Below, piece by piece: positions 49,130-62,600 of a DNA stretch of 64,000 bases. The first letter of the stretch is position 1, and each line of letters begins with the position of its first letter. The notes under the pieces are model-generated. The model made no database searches. It saw only the letters and a list, made by a program, of their open reading frames with translations, and was not told the origin of the DNA. A program made the position numbers and the translations under genes. The DNA comes from Synchiropus splendidus (Eukaryota; Chordata; Actinopteri; Syngnathiformes; Callionymidae): NCBI RefSeq assembly GCF_027744825.2, contig NC_071336.1:26382501-26446500 (forward strand). Reading direction: 5' to 3'.

Positions 49130-49520
49130 GAGTGTGAAGGGAGAGCAGCGGAGGTGAGGCGCGGAGGATTGGCCTCTGCCTGTGTTATCTCTGCAGATGT
49201 CATGCTGGATGACAGGGGAGAGCCAGTGCTCTTGGTGCGCTCCTCCCTGGCTTGATCTGAGGAATTAGCCTCGCCTGGTTAGGTGTTGGGACAGGTGTGG
49301 TTTCATGCTGCTGCGCCTGGCGACGGGGATTGTGCTGGTGATAGCCTTCACTCATCATTCACCGTGACGAATGGCACAGTGCGAACACACTCTCCAGTCG
49401 ACCAGCTCCATCCAGCACATCGCCACCACAGAGCCACATTCCTGGAAAATGACCTTAATTGGGGGTTGGATTTCGAGTCGATGAGCCTGGGAAGTCAATT
49501 TGAGTGGCAGTCATGAAACG
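49130..49520. promoter_or_regulatory. Candidate noncoding regulatory block
   Basis: A GC-balanced, repeat-free stretch with GAATTAGCC, a TGTTATCT GATA-like site and CCTTAATTGG, set between AT-rich flanks. The resemblance to conserved noncoding DNA is a visual judgement only. Confidence 0.2.
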
Positions 49521-50020
49521 GTGTTTATCTGTGTGGAGGAACCAATGATTTCCTCTGGGAAAAAGTTGGTTTGACTCCCCCCCCCCAAAAAACCCAATAG
49601 GATTCACGCTTCTGCTGCCGTTGCTTCAGGCCACGGAGCCTCAAAACCTTTTGACACCTCGTCCATATGGAGAAGTTTTCTGTCGGTTAGGCCTTTCATG
49701 CACATGGATCTAGCGTTTTCAGTCGCCGTATCCGCTGCTTTTTGAAACCAGGTCCCAGAGTGAACGAATTTGAAAACGCCAGATCTCTGTCTACGGCTGC
49801 TCTGGATATTTTCTTAAAATGATGACATCACTGATCTGTCCTGGCAGACGAGAGTAGTTCATCTTTTTGTTAATATTAACACAAAATATTCAGCTACTCT
49901 TTCATGACATGTGCAGCAAGCGACCATTGTGTGCTGCAGACCAGTGAGAAGCACCCATTCGATAGACTCCAATTTTTCAACCATAATCAAACTGTAGCTT
50001 ATGGAAATGAAATTTACATA

Positions 50021-50709
50021 CAGTGGTACCTCGGTTCTCGACCACAATCCATTCCAGACTGCCGTTCGAGAAGCCATTTGTTGGAAATCTGAATCGATTT
50101 TTCCCATTACAATGAATGGAAAAAGAAATAATGCGTTCCAAGCCTTAAAATAGTCGTTTGTAGGAGTGAATGCAGAGTGTCTGCTGCAGGAGCGCTGTTC
50201 CTCTATGTGTGTGTGGGAGGGGTTGCCGAGTGAGTGACGTCTCTCCAGAAGTGAAGAGGTGCCCGGTGCGTGTCCAGCTCTGAATGTGCGCTTCTGTGCA
50301 GTTTGGCTGTGACAAAGTCATAAACCAAGTCACGCTCTGTCCCAGACTCGCCTCATCCCTGTCCCAGCTCCAGCCCACAACAGGACATCAAACCCTGGAG
50401 TGAGAGCGAGCACCTCCCCTGTGACACTCTACCACGGTCCAGTGTGGAGACAGGAAAGGTTTTACACCTCAATATGAAGAAAAAACAGTCAGTAAATGTA
50501 GCTAACGGGACACGACTGCATACAGAGGCTGCGTTATACACAATAACAAAGTGTGTCGGTCCACGCACGTTATGTTTTTTTCCGGCTTTTTTCGGGGGTG
50601 TTCGAGTTCTGGATTTTTGTTCGAAATCCGAAGCAAAAACATCTCGAAATTTTTGTTCGAACTCCAATTTGTTCGAATTCTGGGACGTTCGGAAACCGAG
50701 GTACCACTG
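50021..50709 (+). mobile_element. Full-length CAGTGGTACC-type DNA transposon (689 bp)
   Basis: Bounded by inverted termini CAGTGGTACCTCGGTT (left) and the reverse complement of CAGTGGTACCTCGGTT (right), each flanked by TA (50019-50020, 50710-50711), so it is a Tc1/mariner/pogo-superfamily element by target choice. There is no transposase ORF: nonautonomous. Internal TTCGAA-rich arms lie near both ends. Two relatives lie at 34.3 and 42.9 kb. Confidence 0.9.
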
Positions 50710-50711
50710 TA

Positions 50712-53700
50712 TATTACGTCCATGACCACTCTCTAGTGAAGGCAGCGTGGACTCCAACAGCATTCCTCCTGGCTGCTGTGTGAATGCCGCGAGTGGGTTC
50801 CAAAACTGATTTAGGTTATTAACACTAACATTTTAACTGCACGTAAGACATGTACAATTGTATAGATTTATGTCGGACATCAATTTTAGTTCCCTGTTTA
50901 TCACATTTAACCTAAAATACACTCATGAAGAGGCAGCTTTTCTTTTGTATTTTTATTTATAGTAACAGCGCTCTATGCTGAAAGAGTGTCTCACACTGTG
51001 ATCCTCAGGATGTGCCCTCATGAAAATATGTATTCATTTAGGTAAACATCAGATTATGCCCCTCAATGTAGACAAAGTAAAGGAACTGCAGGCTCACGTA
51101 GACAAGCGTGTCCAAGACAACCAGAGTTGTTTTTATCAAACTTCCTGAGCTCCTTTTTAACCAAAAGATGGAGAACAAAAAGCAGGAACTTCAGTGGCAG
51201 GACACGTCTTGGGCCTCCTGGAGCTGCCTTTATGTCGACAAGCTCGAACACGTCGACCCATCTGTTAACCTGGAGGTTCGCAGACGCGATGCTCCCCTGC
51301 ACGCTCGGCCCCGTCATTCACCAGGTTTTATAGCAAGTCATGAATCAAACTTCTGAACAGATATAAAAGACGGGCCGCTCAAAGATGTGGGTTTAAAAAT
51401 GAGGCAGTATCACTTAGAAGTGTTTTGATTTAGAGCTCTTAATTTCCCATACTCACTTGAAAGGACAGGAAGAAGAGGATTTTCTTGTTTGTGAATTTCA
51501 TTTTTGCTCCCACACACCCAATTCTTACAGCGCCTGACGGCAACACATTCCCCTGTGGTGTCCTCGACATACATTGAATACGTGCCATGACAAACAGAGT
51601 TTCATAAGCAGCTTCACTTACATAGAAGAGGCTTTTTAGCCCCTTTGTTTGCCTCTCAGATGCTTTTGTATAACAACATTGCTGTTTTTTAACAATAAAA
51701 TCAACAGGTGATCCCCAGTCTCAGCCTTACTGAAATGATTTCACCACTCAAATGACAATAATGATATTGACTCATCGAGGTCTGGTGGATTCATAAGAGT
51801 TTGATTTTTGTTTTTTGTTTGGCAAAACTAATGTAGTGCTGAAGCACAAGGCAGCAGAAAACTGTACATAGCAATGAAATGTTTAAACTTTTGGTGAAAG
51901 CTTTTCATTATTTCACTGTTTCTTGTGTACATTATTGTAAGCTTTGAAGTGGCTTGGTTCCTGCGCAACTAGAGTTAGGGTTGGGTTAACACTCCTCATA
52001 AATAGAAATATTAGTGGTGGTTTGTCTGTGTTTTTTTCCATTAACATATAGCTTCCAGTTTGGTTTAGCTGATGAAAATTGGCTATTTATTCTGTTTTAA
52101 AAAGCTGTGACATGGGTTGCGTCACCAACCAAATTCACCCACCCAGACAGGCGAATGGACTTTGCCTAAAGAGCATCAGAAAAGATCCAGGAGATGGTCA
52201 TACAGAGGCTAACGTGGCACATGCTCCTACCTCTGTCTGAAGTACTCCAGATGACTCTGTTCAATGAGGAAATGCAAGTTAGATTTGTCTCTTTTAATGT
52301 GTAGTGATATCATGGTGATGTGTTGTATCAGAACTGGCTCTGCTAAATGGTAACTTCAGATGTGTTAACCCCTCGTGTGCTGGACTGATTTCGTGATGTG
52401 TTTCATTTTTGCTTATTGTTACATAGGTTTTCAAATAATTTGGTATGTTAATGCTCGTATAAATGACAAATAGAAGCGAAATAAGAACAGCCAGTTCAAA
52501 AACAATTTAAAGTAGATCTTAGGTGACAAAAAGTCATTCGTTTTGCATTTAAAATTGAGTACTATTATTGATTTGTGATGAAAAAAGTAAATCAAAAGTA
52601 GAAAGAGCGTTATTTGGTGGCATTTGAGACTACGGTCAGTGCCTATTTGCCATTACTCTTCCTTTGAGCACTGTTGGGAATCAGAAAGGACTCAATAACA
52701 AGAAAAACAAATGACAGTGAATCAACTTGTCGGTGAGTGGAATCCGTTGCACCTGTGCTGGATTTAAAAAACATTTTAAGTTGACAGCTGCAGTGTTGTG
52801 TGACGCCTGGATGCGGCCCTGGTTGCTTTACGAGATTCAATTTTGTTTCCATGAAGAATAACAATAATTTATCACTCAAAACTTTGACCTACTTCTTCCT
52901 GGAAGTTTGATGTTCTCCATAGACCTCTACTTCAAAAACAGACTCTGATGTTCAAACCATTTATTTACTTCAAACACACGATGCTATATAGCCAGATCAC
53001 TGCACCTAAATGACACGACTTTCATGGGTGTGCAATTTGTCGACTCTTCTGACGTTGACATTGTTTAGGTGAATGACAATCAGTATCTCTGAAGGACCAC
53101 AAGTCTCCCCCTGCAGATAAGGGTCTCCAGTTTGTATCTGCTTCTGTCTGTGACAACACACACAATCGCACTCGCACACATCCTCTGGTTTTGTTTGCTG
53201 ACGTGTATCCTGATGGAATGTTTCCCAAGTGTTTGAAGCCATCTAAATTCAACTGCGCACGGTGGTAAGTTTGGTTGCGCTTCTCCTCGAGCCAAACGTT
53301 CTCTGGTTCTGGAAAAACCAATTGCATATAACATGGTGGTCTTTTTTTCTGTATTATTGCTGTTATTCTTGGCATTTTTTTTATATTTTTCCCTTATTAT
53401 TTAATGGTGAATGAATGTGGTTGTGGGAGGCGGTGCAGCTCAGTCCTCTGGACCGCTCTCCAGAAGGACTTAAATAAGTTTGGGTTTTGCTTGTTTGAAC
53501 AGAAGCTGCGGCCTCATTTGGTGGTTTTCTCCGAATTCAAGTGAGCACCACCTCATTTCACTCGCCCATTGTAACTCGCCGATCTTCACTTAAACATTTC
53601 AGTCATTCAGCGCGAAGAAATTTCAAAAGCTGTCAGAAACTCTCGGTAAAGCCCAATGTCAGAGAGCAAGTGGGACGATTAATCCTCCTTTGTATTCCAC

Positions 53701-53930
53701 ATGTTACGTATTAGCGGCAGATAATAGGACGTGTCTAAATATTTTAATGTAAAAATCCATCAGAAGCAAGTTGTTTAAAGTCAAATAAATCAAATCCCCA
53801 GGTAAACATTGAGACATCAGCGTGACGGAGGGCTCATTTGCGCATCCAGGAGTGATTATAAACAGAAAACTGTCGAAGCTGTGGAGTGAATGCATTAGCA
53901 GCACTCGGCGCAGTCTGAACTTGTACGCTA
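50712..53930. other. AT-rich gene-free interval
   Basis: No gene, RNA or clear repeat recognised. Confidence 0.35.
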
Positions 53931-53939
53931 AAAGGTTGA

Positions 53940-54190
53940 AAACCCAAGGATAAATAATGATTCCTCGCGGCCCCTCACTCAGTGTGGGAGCAGCGTCTGA
54001 ATGGAAAAATCGTCTGTCCAAACAACGGAGCGCCGCTGTCTGCGACTGCACGCCAGAGCGTCTGTCATCAGCCGTCCACATTGTTTTTGAACAATTGGCA
54101 CTAATTTGCCATCTGGATGAGGCAGCCTTTCTTTCTCAGGAAGGAAAGCATTGTGTCATTATCAATGGCCAGTTCACTTAGAGGGCTGGA
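53940..54190. promoter_or_regulatory. Candidate enhancer with paired SOX-type sites
   Basis: Contains facing ATTGTT (54080-54085) and AACAAT (54090-54095), a 4-base-spaced inverted SOX-type pair, followed by CACTAATTTGCC and CATTATCAATGG. The block is repeat-free and better balanced in composition than its flanks. Function is inferred from motifs. Confidence 0.3.
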
Positions 54191-54390
54191 TGGAGACAAA
54201 TGAGGAGAGAATGCTCTTTATCTGAGTTCTGCTCCAGTTCACTTTACTGACTCTGGCTTCTCACCAGACGAAGTTGTCCACGTCAAGAGTGCTGTTGCTG
54301 AAACATGCTAACAAGCAAAGAGGCTGGTGTAAGGTTGAAGAAATAACGACAGTGGTTTGGATGAGATATGGCTTCCAGTGAACCATCGCT

Positions 54391-54600
54391 GCGGAAAGTG
54401 TGGCCCGGGGGCCAAATGCAGCCCTTGGCCTGATGTCATCCGGTCCTCACGACGTCATTTTAAAACAGTGGAGCTGCTCTTGTCGTCAATATCTCTTTGA
54501 ATAATTTAATGTCATTTTAGTGTGTTCATAGAGATACATGTGTTGACGCTTGAATATTTGTTGAAAAAGTGCATTTTTAGAATTTGGGGGTGAATTTACG
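54391..54600 (-). mobile_element. hAT-like MITE fragment related to 57546-58059
   Basis: GGAAAGTGTGGCCCGGGGGCC followed by an AAATGCAGCCC-type sequence matches, in reverse complement, the right end of the hAT-like element at 57.5-58.1 kb. The other end is not recognisable. Confidence 0.45.
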
Positions 54601-55210
54601 TTTCTCATTTTCCTGGACTACTTGTTTAGTCTTTCATCCTAACCAGATTTAAAACATAAACCACTGCTTGACAACAGAGAACAAAGAGTCTGGCTTGAGC
54701 TGCCATGTTACAGGATGGAAAGTGGATGAAAAATAATAAATAAATAAATAAAAAAATACCCATGTCATCAACTGCTGGGTTGTCTGTCTCGATCGTGCAA
54801 TACAAAATTGTCTGGTTGACCTTCCCGGTATTTCAGCTGTCATATATATTCTTCTTCTTCTTCAGTATATATATTTAATGTATTAATATTATTGTAAGCT
54901 TTAAATATATATATTTTTGAAAAAAATCTATTTTCCCCTCAAAAACCAAGAGTCATATTGTACATAGTCATATTTGTATCTGTTTTACACAACGTTCTTG
55001 TTCCAGCCTTTACTTATTTAGGAAGTCATCTCAACCTCTCATCTTTTCTGAATATCTTTATTAGTAAAAGCAGTTTTTTCAAAGGGTTATCAAATATAAA
55101 AAATAATATAATTATATAATTAAATATTATTATATGAATATCTTGGACTCGTTACATTTTCTTGAGAGGTAAAATGCAGTAATATCAGAGGAAAATATTT
55201 TACTGTTGAA

Positions 55211-55234
55211 CAAAAAAAAAAAAAAAAAAAAAAA
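55211..55234. repeat. Poly(A) run
   Basis: About 24 consecutive A; an AT-rich neighbourhood on both sides. Confidence 0.9.
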
Positions 55235-55679
55235 CATCCAATTTTCCCTACAATTAACTGCAGACCAACGCCAGGAGAACAATCCCGCTGAGCTCGAAGA
55301 CACACTGTGTTTTCAGGTTTTCTGGGATCCACCGAAAGCTTAAGCCTGAAACCCTCCCAAGTGAAACCTGTCTGCTGCTTTTTTTAAATCCACTAAACAA
55401 GCGCAACCAAGGCTTCATAATCCCAGGCTAATTTCAGAATACGTCTGAGATAAAAGCATTGGTCTCTTGTTAAATATGAAAAATACAGTTGGCTACATGT
55501 GTTGCTCCTGGTGGAAAACTGATGTTTATGGGAATATGCAAACACAGACAGCTTAAGGATCTTCACGGCTGTTTTATTTTGGAGTTAAAGAACAAGGGGT
55601 GAACAATGGATGAGAAGACCCCAAATTTAAGCATGTTTGGCTTCTTCTTAAATTTGGAAAAAGTGCGTTATGTTATTCT

Positions 55680-55790
55680 ATTTTATTTTATTTTATTTGT
55701 TTTTTGTTGCACTTTATTCCAAGACACTTTCCTAGTCAGTGGCTCCCCACTGACCATGGTAATAAATTTGATTCTGATTCTGATTCTGTC
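55680..55790 (+). repeat. Possible retroposon 3' end with TTCTGA tail
   Basis: TGACCATGGTAATAAATTTG followed by three ATTCTG units resembles the 3' ends of fish LINE/SINE retroposons that I recall (CAATAAA...TTGATTCTGATTCTG). No upstream reverse-transcriptase sequence was recognised. Confidence 0.35.
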
Positions 55791-56379
55791 ATGTCCAATT
55801 TTTTGGCCAACTTTCTTAAAAAAAACTCTGCAAAGTCTTAACGGATAGATTGTAACTTGGCTTTAGAGGTTCTTTTTTGCTGTGCTTGCTGTAACAGAAT
55901 CGTTAGGACCTCGCTCCAAATGTGCTGGACATGTTGGACGGGGCAGGAAAAAAAAAAGCTTTTTCTTCTTGGCCAAAGCAAAAATCTGCTTACAGTCCTG
56001 CTTCTAATACCTGTCACCGCATTATAGACATCTCAGGTTTTGGATTGTTGCTGGAGACTCGAGAGGTTAGGAAGACCACAAAAGCGGTGTCCGAGAGCAA
56101 CAGCCTCTTCTCCCCTCAACTCAACCATCGCTCTTCCCTCCTTCTTATCCTCCACTGTCCTCCCCCTCTCTGCTTTCCACTGGGCTCCATCCTCTGTTCC
56201 GTCCTCGAGGGGAAATGCAGCGTGACGTCACCGTGGCTGACAGAGTAACAAAAGCTTTGGTGCCTCTCTTATTTTTCCAGTTCGCCTCTTTCTGAATCTC
56301 CAGCCTCTGGATGTGTTTGTGTGTGTGTGAGTGTGCATAGAGGAGGGGGGGGGAGTGTAGTTTGGGAGTCAGGGTTTTA

Positions 56380-56480
56380 TGCCGGCCTGTCTAATGCATT
56401 ATTAAGCAAGGCATCTCAGCCATCAGTTGCAGGTAGAAGGCTGAGACAGCCTTATTAGCTACAGCAGTCAGTAGTGTGGG
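56380..56480. promoter_or_regulatory. Candidate homeobox-rich noncoding block
   Basis: TCTAATGCATTATTAAGC and CCTTATTAGCTAC cores in a compact repeat-free segment. Weak, motif-level evidence only. Confidence 0.2.
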
Positions 56481-57545
56481 AGAAAACACGGCTGACCACA
56501 GCTGAAATCCTCCGCTTCTGAGCCGAAAGACGGGGTCACTCTTATCGAGATTCGCCTGGCGGAATATGATCTATGAACCACACGTTTGAGAAAAAGAGAC
56601 GTTTCTGACTTGTTAGCAGGAAACTTACTTGAAAGCTTCACAGTCAATGTCTCTTTCTCTTCGTTGGTTAAACACGTCTCGGTGTAGCTTTGTCTCTCTG
56701 TGTGTTTGTTTTTCTTCTCCAATGCATCTATATTTATGTTCTTTTTCTTAGCTATATTAAGTTACGGAGATTTCTCTTAATGTTAAACCATAAATATTCT
56801 TTGTGAATGAATTTGTGATGAGCTATTGATCCCCTTCATGTCCTCCATGAAGCTTGATGGTTGTAGTCCTCTTTTTCCTCCCACCATCTCCAATATTCTT
56901 TGTCCAACAGATCCACTTTTTGCCTTCTCCAAGAGTCCAATTCATGTGACTTCGCAGGTGTGTCTCCAAACTTGAGGTGACTCTTCTGCCTAATGTCTGT
57001 CCATATTTGAACATGGCAGCAATACAGACAAGAGCGAAGTGTCATTCTGTAGAGTCTCTACAAAACACTGTATTGGAAGACATTGAGGGGGAAAAGTAGC
57101 ATTCTGCAGCATGGAAAAGATCATCACTACATATGTGTATATGATGTCCGGAATGCTGCCTGGATGGATCTAGATGTCAATACAAACAAACCACTCTTTG
57201 GCCCAGACATGTATTTGTGGAGAGGTCGATTATGGCCAGCATGAACAAGGACTACCATGACACTGATAAGTACTATATAATGACAAATTATAGGTTCATA
57301 TGTTGCAAATACTCATGTGAATAAGTACTCATCTTCAAGCCAGTTGTCGCCCATGACGTTTTTGATGGTGTCTCCTTTTTGGTAATAGTTGTCAATAGAC
57401 AGTTCTGCACATTCTGCCCCCTTGATGCCACAGCAGGTATTGAAAAAAAAATCAGATACAACTCTAACTAAGGGTCGAGCTGTCAAGAGGCCCTGCTGAG
57501 GGTGAGTTGGACATGGACCCACTGGAACAGGTCCACACCGTATCA

Positions 57546-58059
57546 CAGGGGAGGGCAATTCAATTTCCTATTGGGACATATTACGTACCATGACAGTTGT
57601 ACTGGGCAGTTTGGCTAAAAGACAGAAGAACTGAAGATGAAGAGTCTAAAATGTAACTCTCATTTTGTTGCTAAAATATGAGGAAGATATACAGTAATAG
57701 GAAAAGTTGTAATAATGTCATGACAATATTTGATTAAAATGTGTTTTTAAGTTGTAAATATCCTGGTTACTGAGGGTAAAACTGGAAAATTAGATATAAA
57801 TACACTTAATTGTGACGTCATTTTTCTTATTAATGTATTTTGAGGGACATGACATCCGGTTAAAATGATCATGACTCTTCAAAACAAACTTTAATTCAAC
57901 AAATGGATACAAAAATAGGCAAATGAATGTTGTCAAGAAGAGTTTTATCTAGAATTCAAATATGAAGTCATTTTGTTGTTCTGCTGCGACCTCAAGAGAC
58001 CAGGAGGACACAGGAAATGGGCCGCATAAGGCCCCTGGACCACACTTTGCGCAGGTCTG
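57546..58059. mobile_element. hAT-like nonautonomous transposon (514 bp)
   Basis: Left end CAGGGGAGGGCAATTC and right end (reverse complement) CAGACCTGCGCAAAG resemble hAT terminal repeats of the CAG...GGGCAA type. The flanking octamers CCGTATCA (57538-57545) and CTACATCA (58060-58067) differ only by three transitions, consistent with a decayed 8-bp target duplication. GGGCCGCATAAGGCCCCTGG near the right end is typical of such repeats. No transposase. Confidence 0.55.
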
Positions 58060-58498
58060 CTACATCAGAAATGTGTTCTTTGTTTTCAGAGATATGGTTT
58101 CTGAGGTTCTGCGTTATGTCTCTACCCCTCAATGAAGCACTACATTAGATTTTGTTGAAGCAATCTCTATTCCACATGGCTCAACCACCTGGAGGGATCA
58201 AACTAGCAAACATATGATAAAAAAACAAGTTCTTGTCCTGCTGTTACATGAACCAACAACACTCCTCTCGCCACTTTTGAAAACCTTGATGAACAACTAT
58301 GGCTGGGAAAATCTGAAGATCTTGAATTGCATCGATTCTTCTCACTTCATTTTTCAATAAACATTTCATCCTGCAGAAATGCTTTCAGAAATGTCTTCAG
58401 CACCTGTCAGCGAGGAGATCCAACAGCATTCTTAATTACTTCCAACCCCCCAAAAAATCTATATTCAACGTGTAATTTGGAGACAGCAGTAAGTCAGT

Positions 58499-58520
58499 TA
58501 AAAAAAAAAAAAAAAAAAAA
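58499..58520. repeat. Poly(A) run
   Basis: About 21 A in an otherwise unremarkable AT-rich region. Confidence 0.85.
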
Positions 58521-59049
58521 GCCCAACAGCGGCTTATTAAAAATGCATGTCCCCAATAAGAGCAGTCAATCTTTGATCAAATATAAGTCATGAGAAAACA
58601 TTCATGTCCTGATATGTGTTTTAATTAAATTTGATGAAACATTTGCCGCAATTTTTTTTGGGAGGAAAATATTTCCACCGAGTGTTTGAAAATGTAAAAG
58701 TCAGAATTATTCCTCAGCTCTTCCTCTCCTCTTCTGTGTTTTACAGATAGTGAACAAATCACAGTAAAGCTTTGACGTCTGCGGCTTTTGTTCATATTAA
58801 TGGTGTACTCACACACACGCGCCCGTACCGACACGCACACACTTAATCCAAACACTATCTGTCGCGCAATAATCTGGTGCAGCACGCAGTGAGAGGAGGA
58901 GAACGGCAAAATCAGACCGGTCTCCACAAACCTGTCAATTTTGTGTAATTGGATTGTGAAGTGTCGGAGCGTGTGACAGCGTTCAGGCAAATGGGGTTTC
59001 GCAGATCTGAGTCCTGACATTCTCCCACGGATAATGAAAAGAGACACGT

Positions 59050-59410
59050 CTGTTGATTCCTACTGGCCTTCGCTTTGTCAGAGCACGACGTGGTCGCACC
59101 TTCGGCAATGGAGCCACTTGTACGTCGCACAACGTCGTGTGCCCGCTGGAGTCTCAGGGAGACTTGACTAATGTTTGGATGGCGATGCTCACAGGATGGA
59201 GCTGTTTTTGTCTCATTAGGCAGCACAGAGAGGGAACCTAAACTAGGCCACAGAGAAACCAGGCCAGAGCCTATTATATTTAAAATACCTGATGCTATGA
59301 GACGGCAGTGGAATTGCCAAAGCTCGCTGTCTTGCCTCGGGACGGTGCTGCACAGACCGCCGTTGCCCAACTGGGTCGGGAAACAGCAGCTGTGCAATAA
59401 TGCTTAATTA
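59050..59410. promoter_or_regulatory. Candidate noncoding regulatory block
   Basis: A GC-balanced, repeat-free stretch ending in GCAATAATGCTTAATTAC, with CTCATTAGGCAGC inside. Open on both strands without recognised domains. The suggestion of a conserved element is inference. Confidence 0.2.
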
Positions 59411-59601
59411 CATTTCCCAAAAGTAACTCATCGTTTTTTTTTTGGATTTCATGGCTGATGATTCAGATGTGGAAGAGGGAAGAGACACTTCGATGCTTTT
59501 TCGATTTTGGTCCCTCGATTTTGGAGAGTAACATGATGTAGAGACGTTTCAAATGTAAGTCAAAGTCACCGTAACGTTCTTAGATCATGGTCTTTTTAAT
59601 C

Positions 59602-59604
<3 letters not shown>

Positions 59605-59648
<44 letters not shown>
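59605..59648. repeat. (TA)n microsatellite
   Basis: About 22 TA units; a shorter TA-rich stretch lies at 60367-60398. Confidence 0.95.
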
Positions 59649-59649
<1 letters not shown>

Positions 59650-59699
59650 CAAAACAACATATATCTGTTTCTTTATTTGAATTATTCAATGATAATTTT

Positions 59700-62600
59700 A
59701 GCAGTGTCTCAACCAACCGGTACCACAAGAGAGGTTTTCACATCTGCTTTCTTTCAACGAATCCATGTCCATCACCATTTATTTCTCCTTTTTTGGAAGT
59801 TTTCCAAATTTATTTTTGGCATGTCAAAAAGGCAGTAGAATGGTTGAGCTTCAAGGTGTGGCGTTAACTATTTAAGTTGGCTTGAAATTACTTGGTTGTC
59901 CATGTCTGGCACCCGTGTGAGTTTTGCACATATGTTTGTACAACTGTGTTTTTTGGGCAGTTTTATATGTCACAATCCACGTTTGTTTTTTTTTTACAAA
60001 ATTGTTTCTCTTGTTAGAATGAGCTATCCACTCTGGTCTCACTGTGACTTGTCACCGTTCTGGTCTGAAATATTTCAATCTCGAAATGATGTGAGCAGCG
60101 CCTCTGTCAGCTCTCTTTGGCGCCATACTGACACCTGAGCTGTGCATAAACTCAGCGCCTGGTTGCTTTCACCACTTTGTTGGCAAGGTGACTCATTCCC
60201 TTTAAATGGACGCATGTCTTTTCAGCAACTTACAAGAGATGTAGCCAAGATATCCTGCAACATATCAGATTGGAGCAAATAGGACACTCCCAAGGGAGCT
60301 GAAAAGTTATAATCGAACATGGAACCCCTTCTTCAATTGAATCAGCAAACTGAAAAATGATATGAAATATATATACATGTATATATATATATATATACTT
60401 AACCTTTAAAGCATTTTCTTTTTTTTTCACCCACCTCTCCTGTACCAATGAGTGAATGGAACCCTGCTAAATATTAAAACGTTTTGTTTTGCTCGTGTCA
60501 ATTACAGGTATTAAGAGTATTGGCCGACCTAATTTTTCTGAAAGATAAATAAATAAATAATATCTATTTATATTAGGGCGGGGGAAAAAGTAGATTCTGA
60601 AATATATCGCGATTTGACAGCACAAGACGCGTCCACCATTTCCTGGTAAACAGTTGGGAGTCAAGTGCGTCTCCTGCTCAACAGAGCAGCCGGTCAAACA
60701 CCCAAGTTTAATGCTTTTATTCTCAAATGCCAACTATTGTCAAATGTAGATCAAGGACTGGTTGCTGAATTTACGTAGCTGATGCTAAGAATGGGCAGCG
60801 CACTGTTACTCCACAGTGCCCTTTTGCGAGTTGACCATGGACTGCATTCATAATACCTTATACCGTATATACATATAATGTGTGGCACGACAAAGGCCCC
60901 TTTTGGGGAAATGTAATGCCCATTACGAGAGAATTGCCCTGTACTAACATGTTAGCACTCTCTGATAACTTCTGCTCAGTATAGTGCTGGAGAATTGTAG
61001 TTACTAGAATAACATATAATAACATATAATAACATATCTAAGGATGAACAAATCAACAGTTGGTCAACCAAGGCTTTTGGTTTGCTTTGCTTTTCTTGTT
61101 GTGAACTGGTTTGTTTTCATTTCAATATTCTGTATAAACGTTTATGTCACTGACGGAGTGGGTTTATGCAACATTTTAACTCTGTATTACTCATGTTGCA
61201 TCTTAACTGTAGACCATTCTTCCCTCAAAAAACTGGCCATGTCTGGCTGGTAACTTGATGTTACGAGACTTTAAAAGGTTTTACTGACTTAAATGCCGCA
61301 TTTCAACTCATATGTGATGCATTATTGTTGCCACAGACTATTCCATTTCCCTGTCCAAAGGTTCCACTGTGATCTGCACACATACGGCTGCGATGTCTCA
61401 ACACCTTGTTGACCAGTCGGACGACATTGCTGCTTACATTAGTGGTGCTGTCATCAGCCTCCCAGACGTGTCACGTCCAATCAGCCCAAAAATGAACTTA
61501 GCATCTGGAGCAACTGCCAACTTACAGCTCATATCTGTCGTTCTGTGTGAATGGATTCACTGGCCCGTAATGCAATCTCCTATTCATGTGTTCACTGCAG
61601 GCAGATGCATGTATCTGACGCACACCAGCAAAGATTCCACTGCTGCTCCACTGAGCTGTGCATCCTCTTACAGTTACCCAGTGGAAGTCCTCCTGAATCA
61701 CTGCTGTGAGCAGCTCACAGTGACACAACTGGACACAAAGGAGCTTTTGTTATAGCTGAAACCGCTTTTGTCACTGCCTCTACCAGTAGCTCGCCCCGAT
61801 ACTGAGGAACAATGCCGCTATATCTGTGCGTTTAATGTAGCTCTTGAATCTTGAGGAGACTCGACCTGCAACCGGTTCAACTGAGCACCTCAGTCTGTCC
61901 TCTCTGACCCGCTTGCTCTTTTCTCTCTCATGCTAGCGCAACATTTCACATTCCTTCACACTTCTATAATACTGTAAGTAACGTGCAGACGGTGGGAAGG
62001 CCACGCCCGGAGAATGAACCCGGGGTGACCTAATAACTGCCTGCCAGGTCTGGGGAGGGTGTTGTCCAGGAAATGGATAGTTGTCCTCTGCCCTGCTGAC
62101 CCGGGGCGATGTTTGCTCACAAGTGTTTACACAACAGCGTTCTCAGGTCCACGTCCTCGAAAATCGAAGCAATGAGCTGAAAACATTTCAGGAATCTGCA
62201 GCGAATTGTGAGAAAGGAGCTAAAGGACAGCTGTAGTGGCTAAAAGATGCGAGGAGCTGGAAGATAGCTGGAGCCCTGCCAAATGACTTGTATGTTTCAT
62301 TCATTATTTAGTGCAGGTCTTTTAACTGAGATGGCTGCAACAGTTCCAAGGTCCCATTTTGATTTTTAGGAGCAACAAGCGTCCTGAAGTTTATTTAGGT
62401 TTGGGGGCAGCGTCTGATTTTAGATAAGATGAACAATGGCTTCACAATACGCAACAGGACAATGTGAGGTGAATCATTGAGTTCCTGTCCTTCAAAACAG
62501 GAAATTGAGAAAGTGAGTACAAATGTCTTACATACACAAGGACGTTGTGCGATGTGTTTTCCTTTTTGTGAGGCAGGTTTTTGTTGTCCATATGTACAGC

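Noticed and set aside
43307..50378. Identical 56-residue open frame in two transposon copies
   Set aside because: Identity reflects the shared transposon DNA; no start context, domain or transposase similarity is seen.
61369..61755. 128-codon plus-strand frame as a possible gene
   Set aside because: No recognisable domain, no flanking splice or promoter evidence; composition fits chance in noncoding DNA.
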